Of a stretch of 64,000 nucleotides of DNA, positions 1 through 7,323 are shown piece by piece (the stretch's first letter is position 1; each line of letters opens with the position of its first letter). Below the pieces are notes generated by a model. The model was not told the origin of the DNA and searched no databases. It worked only from the letters and a program-made list of their open reading frames with translations. The translations under genes were made by a program, and so were the position numbers. This DNA is from Christensenella sp. UBA7588 (GTDB lineage: Bacteria > Bacillota > Clostridia > Christensenellales > CAG-917): contig DLKM01000020.1 of the NCBI GenBank assembly GCA_002478945.1, positions 49,788-113,787 on the forward strand. The letters are read 5' to 3'.

Positions 1-120
1 AAGACGGACAGATACTATTACGCTCTCGCTTACGTTTGGAACAAAGACTGTGAATGGTGTTCGGAATTTGGAACAATAGTTATCCGTTCATTCGGTGGAG
101 GTATTTCAAGAATTGCGTGA
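1..120 (+). CDS. C-terminal fragment of an unknown protein (5' end outside window)
   Basis: Frame 1 is open from the first base to a TGA at 118-120, giving 39 residues of a C-terminus. The fragment contains two Trp, two Cys and an aromatic cluster. The next gene has its ribosome binding site right at this stop codon, so the two are probably co-transcribed. The family cannot be recognised from this fragment. The small unknown genes that follow and the PcfK/PcfJ-like genes suggest it is cargo of a conjugative element. Confidence 0.55.
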   Translation, partial: KTDRYYYALAYVWNKDCEWCSEFGTIVIRSFGGGISRIA

Positions 121-130
121 GGTGAAAACG

Positions 131-448
131 ATGAAGATTTATCTTGTTTTATTTCAGTATTCAACCGATGATTGTTTTGGAATCGATACGCAAGCATTCT
201 CAACATACGAGAAAGCCGTTGAACGCTTTAACGCGATAATTGGCGATGAAATGAAAGCCGAAATAAGTTGGGCTGCAGATGCATTTGAAAACGGCGTTTT
301 ACAGGACGAATACGAGTTGGACTGTAACGAGCCTTTTACCGACGGCGAAGAACACGAACTTTGGTGGAATTTGCAATGTAAAAACGATTGGTATCTTCAA
401 GACAATTTGGAATTGCGAATTATAGAAATAGATAAGGAGGAAAAATAA
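131..448 (+). CDS. Hypothetical 105-aa acidic protein of a mobile element
   Basis: The ORF is open from a GTG at 95. The ATG at 131 is preferred because GAGGTG lies 6-10 bases before it and the upstream gene stops at 120. The product is soluble and acidic, starts with a beta-strand-like segment (MKIYLVLF) and has no signal peptide or membrane segment. Its stop overlaps the next start (ATGA at 448), so translation is probably coupled. I do not recognise the family. Position in a run of small genes leading to PcfK- and PcfJ-like genes suggests an accessory gene of an integrative conjugative element. Confidence 0.65.
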   Translation: MKIYLVLFQYSTDDCFGIDTQAFSTYEKAVERFNAIIGDEMKAEISWAADAFENGVLQDEYELDCNEPFTDGEEHELWWNLQCKNDWYLQDNLELRIIEIDKEEK

Positions 449-696
449 TGAAACCGATAGAAGTAAACGCACATCTTAATTCAATGGACGGAAAGACGGG
501 CCGAGCAATATTGCTCGGTCCTAATTATTTATTTGCAAGACCTATAACCAACTCTTACGTTTTCAAGGTTGGCAATCAACTTTGCACGGGCGTTATGAAC
601 TGGTTTGTAGGCGAATACTACGTTGACGACAAATACGGAATCGTGGACGAGAGAAACGAAAACTACGACATCTACAAGAAATACATAAAGGAGTGA
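448..696 (+). CDS. Hypothetical 82-aa protein
   Basis: The start has a strong ribosome binding site (AAGGAGG, about 7 bases upstream) and overlaps the stop of the previous gene. The product is small, soluble and rich in Tyr, Asn and Asp, with no membrane segment or recognisable motif. It is followed 4 bp later by the next gene, consistent with one operon. Function unknown; it travels with the mobile-element genes at this end of the window. Confidence 0.6.
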   Translation: MKPIEVNAHLNSMDGKTGRAILLGPNYLFARPITNSYVFKVGNQLCTGVMNWFVGEYYVDDKYGIVDERNENYDIYKKYIKE

Positions 697-700
697 GAAT

Positions 701-1075
701 ATGGCACAAATCAAAGACTTGGAAAAATACATAGACTACGAGTTTTCTTCCGGCTGTTATACGGGAGATGACTACAAAAGTTTTCAAACGAAATACATCA
801 ACTATTTGCGTTCTATATGCAAACAAAATCATTGGCATCTTGTGAACGTCGGAAGAAATCATTATTGCTTTTCGGCGTTTATTAAGAGCGCAGAAAACAA
901 ATGCGTTTACGTTTCCATAAGCGACGTTAGGTTTTTTACCAACGAATGGTACAACAACATTTTGATACGCAAAGCAAAGAACGAGCAAGATTATTACGGT
1001 GGTTTCAACCACAGAACGACGCTCAAAGAACTCGAAATGAAAGCAATGGAACTACTCGAAGATTTTCCGTTTTAG
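701..1075 (+). CDS. Hypothetical 124-aa protein
   Basis: The ATG at 701 is preceded by AAGGAG at normal spacing. The product is soluble, with a helical N-terminus, a central hydrophobic and aromatic stretch and a helical C-terminus. No catalytic motif or domain was recognised. It lies 4 bp after the previous gene and 9 bp before the PcfK-like gene, so it is almost certainly in the same transcript. Confidence 0.6.
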   Translation: MAQIKDLEKYIDYEFSSGCYTGDDYKSFQTKYINYLRSICKQNHWHLVNVGRNHYCFSAFIKSAENKCVYVSISDVRFFTNEWYNNILIRKAKNEQDYYGGFNHRTTLKELEMKAMELLEDFPF

Positions 1076-1084
1076 GAGGCAATA

Positions 1085-2020
1085 ATGGAACTCAATTTAA
1101 TCGCTCAAAATAAGCAAGAAGAACTTGTCTTGAAATACCTTCAAGATAATGCGAGCGACGTCCTTGTGAACAAGATAAACAATGGTACTCCGTTTGAAAA
1201 AGACGGCAAGAAACTTACAAACAAAAAGACGCTTTCGAGCTTTATAAAATATGCATTTAATAATGCACAGGAACTTTCCGAAAAAGGCGCGATTGCTGCT
1301 TGTATAGATAGCGATACCGTCTTTGGTTGGGCAATCCATTTCTTTGAAGAAGATAACATCGTAGGAACACTTTATAACGATGACGGAACGGAATATAAGC
1401 CCGTTATTAAACACGTTCAAAACACCACTATTAAACCAAAACCACAACCGCAAAAACCGAATGATATTCAGTTCTCTATATTTGATGATTTGACCGAACA
1501 AGAAGTTAAAGATACCGAAATAGAAGAATTAAATACTATTACGGAAAAACATAGCAATATGGAAAAATCCGAAACACAAATTGAAAAACCTTCTAAAAGC
1601 AAATCTCCAAACTCTACATTTTACGATAAATATCTTGTTTTGCAACAGCAAAATCCAAAGAGCGCAGTTGCATATAGGCTTGGTGATTTCTATGAGATTT
1701 TAGGTGAAAATGCCGTTGAGATTGCAAGAGAAATAGACCTTACTTTGACAAGCCGAGATTGCGGATTGGAAGAACGTATGCCTATGATTGGATTCCCTTA
1801 TCACGCAGCGGAAATCTATTTTGCGAAGATTGCAAAAACACATAATTTGCTTGTTGTAGAAACTGATGGAACGACAAGACGAATTGAACAAATCCCCAAC
1901 AAAAATGAACGCATCGTGGATGCTGAAACGGGCGAGATTTTAGGCGAAGTTTTAGAGCCAAACGATAGTGTTATTTCAAAGTTGTTTGAGATATTTGGAA
2001 ACACGTTGGAGGTGCAATAA
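1085..2020 (+). CDS. PcfK-like protein fused to a MutS domain-I-like module
   Basis: The start follows TTAGGAGG. Residues 1-110 resemble PcfK-like proteins of conjugative elements (named after pCF10). Residues about 110-175 are a charged linker. From about residue 178 the sequence matches the mismatch-recognition domain I of MutS: a YLVLQQQNP-type opening, GDFYEIL carrying the Phe-x-Glu motif MutS uses to probe mismatches, LTLTSRD, and MIGFPYHAAEIY. There is no MutS clamp or ATPase domain, so it cannot act as a complete mismatch-repair protein. Such stand-alone domains occur in Clostridia conjugative elements; their role is unknown. The next gene encodes the usual PcfJ-like partner. Confidence 0.75.
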   Translation: MELNLIAQNKQEELVLKYLQDNASDVLVNKINNGTPFEKDGKKLTNKKTLSSFIKYAFNNAQELSEKGAIAACIDSDTVFGWAIHFFEEDNIVGTLYNDDGTEYKPVIKHVQNTTIKPKPQPQKPNDIQFSIFDDLTEQEVKDTEIEELNTITEKHSNMEKSETQIEKPSKSKSPNSTFYDKYLVLQQQNPKSAVAYRLGDFYEILGENAVEIAREIDLTLTSRDCGLEERMPMIGFPYHAAEIYFAKIAKTHNLLVVETDGTTRRIEQIPNKNERIVDAETGEILGEVLEPNDSVISKLFEIFGNTLEVQ

Positions 2021-2021
2021 A

Positions 2022-3332
2022 ATGAAAATCGAAAAGATAAAACCTATCCCGAAATATATCGAAAAGAAAATCAAAGCGATTGATAAGGCATATCCCGTTC
2101 GTGGTAGGACTCGTTTTTACGCTTACCTCACAAGGAATGACGGCGAACTTGTCAAAGTTACAGTTGCCGTAAAAGAGAAAAAGAACAAATGGTGTTGCAA
2201 ACAAGTTGCTGTGCACGGTGTCCATTCTGATAAATGCTATGTAAAAGATATGGAATTTACATATGTTGGCGGATACATTGTCGGTTGGTATGCAGAAGGT
2301 TTTGTAAAACGCCGACCTTGGTACGAGGACGGCTGTTGGGGATGGACTGATGACAAATTGTTTGACCCTTACGCCCCGATAGTAAACAGAGATTATATTT
2401 TGCAACATTTTCCCGAATACAAGTACAGCGCAGTTGATAGTTATACCGGCATAGACGTTTTCAAATATTTACGGCTTTACGAACAATACCCACAAATCGA
2501 GTATTTAACAAAACTCGGATTGCATAATCTCGCAATGTCAAAACAAATATTGAAATTGTGCGGAAAAGACAAGCGTTTTAGAAAATGGCTTGCACAAAAC
2601 AAAAACACATTAAACAAATCATCGTTATATATTCCGGTTGTCTTGCAAGCATATAAAAAGAACTTAAACGTGTTGGAATTGCAAACATATTATTCCGCAA
2701 AACTCAAATTGAGCAAGGACTGGTTGCTTGAACCTTTACGGATTGCGTTTAAGAACGACTTTGAAACGCTTATTCGGTATCTCACAAATAAGGAAACAAA
2801 CGCTTACACATATTGGGATTATTGGACTGCTTGCACGAATCTCGGCTTGGATATGAACGAGGGAAAGAATCGTTATCCTCACGATTTTAAACGTTGGCAC
2901 GATATACGAATAGACGAATATCATACCTTGCAGGCAAAGGAAGATGAGCAGAAGCGTAAAGACCTCTATGAAAAATTCGCAAAGGTTGCCGAAAAGTATC
3001 TCGCACTTCAATACGAAAAGAAGGCGAATTACGTCGTCATTATTGCGCATAACCCAAATGAACTTGTTGTCGAAGGACGAGCCCTTGAACATTGTGTAGG
3101 GCGGATGAATTACGACCAAAAGTTTGCAAGAGAAGAATCCCTTATTTTCTTTATCCGTACAAAAGAACATCCCGACGTTCCGCTTGTGACGCTTGAATAC
3201 TCGCCATCCAAAAAACGAGTTCTTCAATGTTATGGGAAGAAAGACAACAAACCAAATGACAGCATTTTGAATTTTGTAAACAAAAAATGGCTGCCGTTTG
3301 CAAACAGACAAATCAAAAAACTTGCTGCATAA
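2022..3332 (+). CDS. PcfJ-like protein of a conjugative element
   Basis: The ATG at 2022 is chosen because GGAGGT lies 7 bases upstream and the previous gene stops at 2020; an in-frame extension to 1968 has no such support. The 436-residue product has a basic N-terminal region and a C-terminal third (about 330-436) typical of PcfJ-like proteins, including the ALEHCVGRM motif, a FIRT segment and a basic end. PcfJ and PcfK come from the pCF10 conjugation region; their biochemical function is not established. No membrane segment is seen. The pair marks this end of the window as part of an integrative or conjugative element. Confidence 0.8.
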   Translation: MKIEKIKPIPKYIEKKIKAIDKAYPVRGRTRFYAYLTRNDGELVKVTVAVKEKKNKWCCKQVAVHGVHSDKCYVKDMEFTYVGGYIVGWYAEGFVKRRPWYEDGCWGWTDDKLFDPYAPIVNRDYILQHFPEYKYSAVDSYTGIDVFKYLRLYEQYPQIEYLTKLGLHNLAMSKQILKLCGKDKRFRKWLAQNKNTLNKSSLYIPVVLQAYKKNLNVLELQTYYSAKLKLSKDWLLEPLRIAFKNDFETLIRYLTNKETNAYTYWDYWTACTNLGLDMNEGKNRYPHDFKRWHDIRIDEYHTLQAKEDEQKRKDLYEKFAKVAEKYLALQYEKKANYVVIIAHNPNELVVEGRALEHCVGRMNYDQKFAREESLIFFIRTKEHPDVPLVTLEYSPSKKRVLQCYGKKDNKPNDSILNFVNKKWLPFANRQIKKLAA

Positions 3333-3345
3333 AGGAGAAAACACT

Positions 3346-3660
3346 ATGGCAAATTATTATAGAATTACCGCATATCACAAAGAAAAAGACATCTCAATTA
3401 TTATGGACTCATACGGACATTTTGAAAAGAAGTGGCAGTTTTCTGCCGACCTTATTCGTAGGGGCTTTGACATTATCGAAGTATCCGACGATACGCAATT
3501 CCTTGACGGAAACATAGAGCGATTGACCATGCCCAAACAAGACAAACTTACTCTTAGGGCTTGTTCAATGGGAAAACCTTCAAGAATTACTCAATCGGTA
3601 GGAAACGAACAACGCAACGCAATACAAGTAAACGACAAAATTTATGTGCCATACACATAA
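3346..3660 (+). CDS. Hypothetical 104-aa protein
   Basis: The ATG at 3346 follows AAAGGAG with 8-bp spacing; the longer reading frame from 3298 overlaps the PcfJ-like gene and lacks such a site. The product is soluble, with a beta-rich N-terminal half (MANYYRITAYH) and no recognised domain. It is the last gene of the left-hand + strand transcript. The terminator hairpin 170 bp downstream fits that position. Confidence 0.6.
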   Translation: MANYYRITAYHKEKDISIIMDSYGHFEKKWQFSADLIRRGFDIIEVSDDTQFLDGNIERLTMPKQDKLTLRACSMGKPSRITQSVGNEQRNAIQVNDKIYVPYT

Positions 3661-3952
3661 GAATAGCCGTGCATAGAGAAAACGAAGATAAAGGAAAAAG
3701 TCTTACTGCTTTAATTACGATACAGATTTTGGTTGCACTTCCGCATATTATCAGTTCTTAAAGCGTGAAAATAACATTTAATTTTAACACACAAAGTAAT
3801 CATAAAGATACATATATGCTGTCAACCTAAAAAGAGAGAAACGGACTTCGCTTCTCTCTTTTTTGATTTTATAAAATGCACTTATAAAGGTAATTCTATT
3901 ATTTTTCCCAAACTATATTTAGGCAATACGCCGTTGCTTTGGATATGTTCGC
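3661..3952. other. Intergenic region between convergent transcripts
   Basis: No supported gene is seen in these 292 bp. A short + strand stretch around 3,680-3,777 (about 29 residues ending in an FLKREN-like sequence) is open but has no start codon or ribosome binding site and may be a decayed gene end. The only clear element is the bidirectional terminator listed separately. Confidence 0.5.
3831..3866. terminator. Bidirectional rho-independent terminator
   Basis: A perfect 10-bp stem (AAAGAGAGAA paired with TTCTCTCTTT) has an 11-12 nt loop and a T-run on the + side and a T-rich run on the - side. It lies between the end of the mobile-element transcript and the end of the leftward rhamnose operon, so it can stop both. 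Confidence 0.85.
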
Positions 3953-4765
3953 TTATTTTCCCAAGATTCCGTCAAGCGGTGTAAGATGCCACAAATCAAC
4001 GAGTCCTTGCAATACGTCATCGCCGATTTCGTTGACGACGTGTCCCAATGTGAGAATATATAGTTGTGCCGTTTTCTCAACAGTTTCAATAAGTCCGAAG
4101 GCTTCGTCAATGTCTTTGCCAACGCCGTAAATGCCGTGATTCGTCCATACGACAAGACGATATTTCTTCATCTTCTCTGCCGTCGCCTCACCGATTTCGT
4201 TCGTTCCGCAAACCATACAAGGCAACACGCCTACACCGTCCGGGAACACCACGATTGCTTCGGTGTTGTTGCGCCACAACTTTTCGGTAAACACTCTGTC
4301 GTCTGTTTTTACGACTGCCGACATACAAATCGTATAAGTCGGGTGTGTGTGCATAACGACTCTGTGATTGGGATCTATTTTCAAACGAGTTGCGTGCGTC
4401 ATAAGGTGCGCGGGAAGTTCACTCGTGAATTTTCCGCCGTCCTTATATCCCCACAAAAGTTCTGCCGTTTTGCCGTCTGCGCCGATACGGATTATACCGA
4501 GATTGGTTTCGGGATCGCCTTCAACATTCTTGAAATACTTGCCCGTTCCCGTCACGATAAAATATCTGCCGACCAACTCTTTTGCATCGAATCCGGTCGG
4601 GATAACGCGCAATACCTTGTCAGTATCGAGATACTCTTTCACTTGTTCTTCGTCGAGCAATACGGAAACATTTCCGCCGTTTCTCTCGTCCCAGCCTTGA
4701 CGATACATATTGCTCGTAATTTTGCAAAGTTCTTTTACAAACGGTGCTTCAAGTATGTTTTTCAT
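3953..4765 (-). CDS. rhaD: Rhamnulose-1-phosphate aldolase
   Basis: A 270-residue class II (zinc) aldolase. It splits L-rhamnulose 1-phosphate into dihydroxyacetone phosphate and L-lactaldehyde in the cytoplasm. The class II zinc ligands are visible: HTHP near residue 140 and a further His in WTNHG near residue 210. GNGGNVS-like and TGTGKYF segments of the phosphate site are also present. Length matches the family. The start overlaps the RhaA stop by ATGA, with GGAG upstream. It is the last gene of the long leftward operon. RhaD, RhaA and RhaB in one block make the assignment firm; no fuculose aldolase is encoded nearby. Confidence 0.95.
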   Translation of the reverse strand: MKNILEAPFVKELCKITSNMYRQGWDERNGGNVSVLLDEEQVKEYLDTDKVLRVIPTGFDAKELVGRYFIVTGTGKYFKNVEGDPETNLGIIRIGADGKTAELLWGYKDGGKFTSELPAHLMTHATRLKIDPNHRVVMHTHPTYTICMSAVVKTDDRVFTEKLWRNNTEAIVVFPDGVGVLPCMVCGTNEIGEATAEKMKKYRLVVWTNHGIYGVGKDIDEAFGLIETVEKTAQLYILTLGHVVNEIGDDVLQGLVDLWHLTPLDGILGK

Positions 4766-5997
4766 CTTTTGCTAAGCACTCCTTTTTCGTAGTCTTTTAT
4801 TTCGTCAAACCAATCGTCTTTCATACCTTGTCTGTCGAGATACTCTTTCCAAACTTCGCCGAAAGGATAGGTTTTGAGTTGTTCTTGTCTGTACATAAGT
4901 TCGGTAAACTCGCCGTTGTCCTGCAACTTTTTGAGCGCGTCGTTTGGCGTGAGCAATGCGTAAAGCAACGCCTTTTGCATATTGCGCTCACCAGTAACCC
5001 ACGCAGATATACGGTTTATGGACGCATCGAAATAGTCAAGACCGATAAGCACCTTGTCAAGCGCGTCGTTTCTTACAATCTCTTTTGCAATCTCTTTGAG
5101 TTCGTCTTCAAACAAAACGACGTGGTCACTGTCCCATCTCACTCCGCGCGTTACGTGAAGTGCAACTTTATCGTAGAACGCAAGCAACGCAGGGATTTTG
5201 TCGCTGACGTATTCGAGCGGATGATAATGTCCGTTGTCAAGCAAACAGCAAATATCGTTCTTTGCCGCATAGTTCTGATAAAACTCGTTGCTACCCACCG
5301 TATAACTTTCAACGCCTATACCGAACACCTTGCTTTCCACCGCAACGACAACCTTTTTCTTGTCATAAGGTTCTTTCAAAATCTCGTCAAGGCTTTCTTT
5401 AAGACGAAGTCTTGGGGTAAGTCTGTCCGCGGGAACGTCCTTAAAACCGTCGGGAATCCAAATATTCATAAGACAATGGCTGTTCATTTCATTTGCGAAA
5501 TACTCGGAAATGCGAATACACGCCTTGCAATGCTCAATCCAGAATTTGCGCACGTTTTCATCGGGTGACGAAAGCGTAAGTCCGCCCTTTACCATCGGGT
5601 GCGAGAACATCGTGGGATTGAAATCGATTCCGTCAAGTCCTATCTCTTTTGCAAACTCAACCCACGGCGCAAAATGTTCGGGACGATATGCGTTTCTGTC
5701 CACTTTCTCGCCGTTAAGAATTGCATAACTTGCGTGCAAGTTGAGCCTTTTCTTGCCCGGCATAAGCGAAAACGCTTTTGTCAAATCTTCTTTGAGTTCT
5801 TCAAAGTTTCTTGCACGCCCCGGGTAATTGCCCGTCGTTTGAATACCGCCCGACGCAGCACCTCCGCCGTCAAGACCTACAACGTCGTCGCCTTGCCAAC
5901 AATGCACCGAGATTGCGGTATTTTTAAGTTTTTCAATCGCTTGCTCCGTGTCCACGCCTATCTTTGCGTAAACTTCTTTCGCTTCTTGATAACTCAT
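4762..5997 (-). CDS. rhaA: L-rhamnose isomerase
   Basis: A 411-residue cytoplasmic isomerase converting L-rhamnose to L-rhamnulose. The full-length RhaA pattern is seen: an AVSVHCWQGDDV-like substrate region near residue 30, GLDGIDFNPTMFSHP near 140, and LLDNGHYHP near 255, which carries metal-binding residues of this Mn-dependent family. Length is close to the usual 410-420. GGAG lies 9 bases before the ATG, inside the end of rhaB. It sits between kinase and aldolase in pathway-related order, with 3 bp to rhaB and a 4-bp overlap with rhaD. Confidence 0.95.
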   Translation of the reverse strand: MSYQEAKEVYAKIGVDTEQAIEKLKNTAISVHCWQGDDVVGLDGGGAASGGIQTTGNYPGRARNFEELKEDLTKAFSLMPGKKRLNLHASYAILNGEKVDRNAYRPEHFAPWVEFAKEIGLDGIDFNPTMFSHPMVKGGLTLSSPDENVRKFWIEHCKACIRISEYFANEMNSHCLMNIWIPDGFKDVPADRLTPRLRLKESLDEILKEPYDKKKVVVAVESKVFGIGVESYTVGSNEFYQNYAAKNDICCLLDNGHYHPLEYVSDKIPALLAFYDKVALHVTRGVRWDSDHVVLFEDELKEIAKEIVRNDALDKVLIGLDYFDASINRISAWVTGERNMQKALLYALLTPNDALKKLQDNGEFTELMYRQEQLKTYPFGEVWKEYLDRQGMKDDWFDEIKDYEKGVLSKR

Positions 5998-6000
5998 AGT

Positions 6001-7308
6001 TTATAACTCCATTTGGCTTTTCAAATTGCCTATCGCCGTTGCCTCTATGGGCATTGCGACGACTTCTTTGTTTGTAAATTCTCTTGTAAATTCGTTGACC
6101 AACTTGTTGTTTGCGCCACCGCCTACGATATAGATTTTATCGAACGTACGATTTTCGCATTTTTCCAAATCGTCAACTGCTTTTTTATATCCCATTGCCA
6201 TAGACCTATACGCACTGCGATACAAGTCCCCTTCCGTTTTAGGCGCATTGAGATTGCGACTTTCAAACCAATTCCTGATTTTCTTGTCCATATTTTCGGG
6301 CAAAGAAAACTCTTTTGCGTTGACGTCGAACGTACCGTCAAACGTGCTTTCGCTTGCAAGGCGCGTCATCTCGTCAAAACTTCTGCCGAACACGTTTTTA
6401 AGGCACACGTTTATCCACATACCCGTGATATTCTTCAAGAAACGGAAATTTCCCACTCCGCCTTCGTTTGCGAAATTGTATCTCAAAGCATCTCTCGACA
6501 CGTTTGCTTCTTTTATCTTTGCGCCGAGAATTGCCCAAGTTCCGCTCGAAATAAGCGCGCTATTTTCGGGGTTGTCAACGGCATAAAACGCACTTGCCGT
6601 GTCGTGCGACGGACAGAGTTTAACCGTCGTTTGTCCGCCTACTTCTTTTGCAACGTCGTCTTTAAGTTTTCCGACAACCGTTCCCGGCATATTGAGCGAC
6701 GGAAACATTTGAAGCGGTAAACCGAGAGTCCCTATAAGGTCTATGTCAAACTTTCTCGTTTTGCAGTTCACAAGTCCCGTTGTCGTTGCGTTCGTATATT
6801 CCTTCACCATATTGCCCGTAAGCAAATAGCCAAAGTATTCGGGCATCATAAGGAACGTCGAAACGCCGTCCAAACGACCGCTCTTTTTATCCGCATAAAG
6901 TTGATACACTGTGTTGAAAGACTGAAATTGTATGCCCGTGCGCATATAGAACGTTTCAAACGAAATCTTTGTGTTTATCTCTTCGATTGCACTCTCCGTT
7001 CTCGAATCTCTATACGCATAGCAAGGCAACACAGGTTTGCCGTCTTTTATGAGAACGTAGTCCACGCCCCACGTATCTATTGCAAGGCTCTCAATACTCT
7101 CATATTGCGAAAAAGCAACTTTAAGTCCTTTTTTAATCTCGTTAAACAGTCTTTTCGTATCCCAAACGAGATGTCCGCCTTTATTGTCCATATGATTTTC
7201 AAAGCGGTATATCTCTTTGGTTTTTATCTCTCCGTCTTCTTTCCAACCGACGATATGTCGTCCGCTGGATGCTCCGAGATCTATTGCAAGATAATACTTG
7301 TTGTCCAT
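6001..7308 (-). CDS. rhaB: Rhamnulokinase
   Basis: A FGGY-family kinase of 435 residues that phosphorylates L-rhamnulose. Visible motifs are the N-terminal phosphate loop IDLGASSGR, AIDTWGVDY, and the C-terminal VGGGANN adenosine motif. It is shorter than the roughly 480-residue enterobacterial enzymes, but both actin-like lobes appear present. A TTG at 7320 is in frame upstream; the ATG at 7308 is preferred because GGGGA sits before it and the sequence begins naturally with MDNKYYLAIDLG. It follows the GH78 gene closely. Confidence 0.93.
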   Translation of the reverse strand: MDNKYYLAIDLGASSGRHIVGWKEDGEIKTKEIYRFENHMDNKGGHLVWDTKRLFNEIKKGLKVAFSQYESIESLAIDTWGVDYVLIKDGKPVLPCYAYRDSRTESAIEEINTKISFETFYMRTGIQFQSFNTVYQLYADKKSGRLDGVSTFLMMPEYFGYLLTGNMVKEYTNATTTGLVNCKTRKFDIDLIGTLGLPLQMFPSLNMPGTVVGKLKDDVAKEVGGQTTVKLCPSHDTASAFYAVDNPENSALISSGTWAILGAKIKEANVSRDALRYNFANEGGVGNFRFLKNITGMWINVCLKNVFGRSFDEMTRLASESTFDGTFDVNAKEFSLPENMDKKIRNWFESRNLNAPKTEGDLYRSAYRSMAMGYKKAVDDLEKCENRTFDKIYIVGGGANNKLVNEFTREFTNKEVVAMPIEATAIGNLKSQMEL

Positions 7309-7323
7309 ATACTTCCCCAAGTT

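Noticed and set aside
3661..3780. Possible decayed gene end after the 104-aa protein
   Set aside because: About 29 codons open with no start or ribosome binding site; too short to call a pseudogene.
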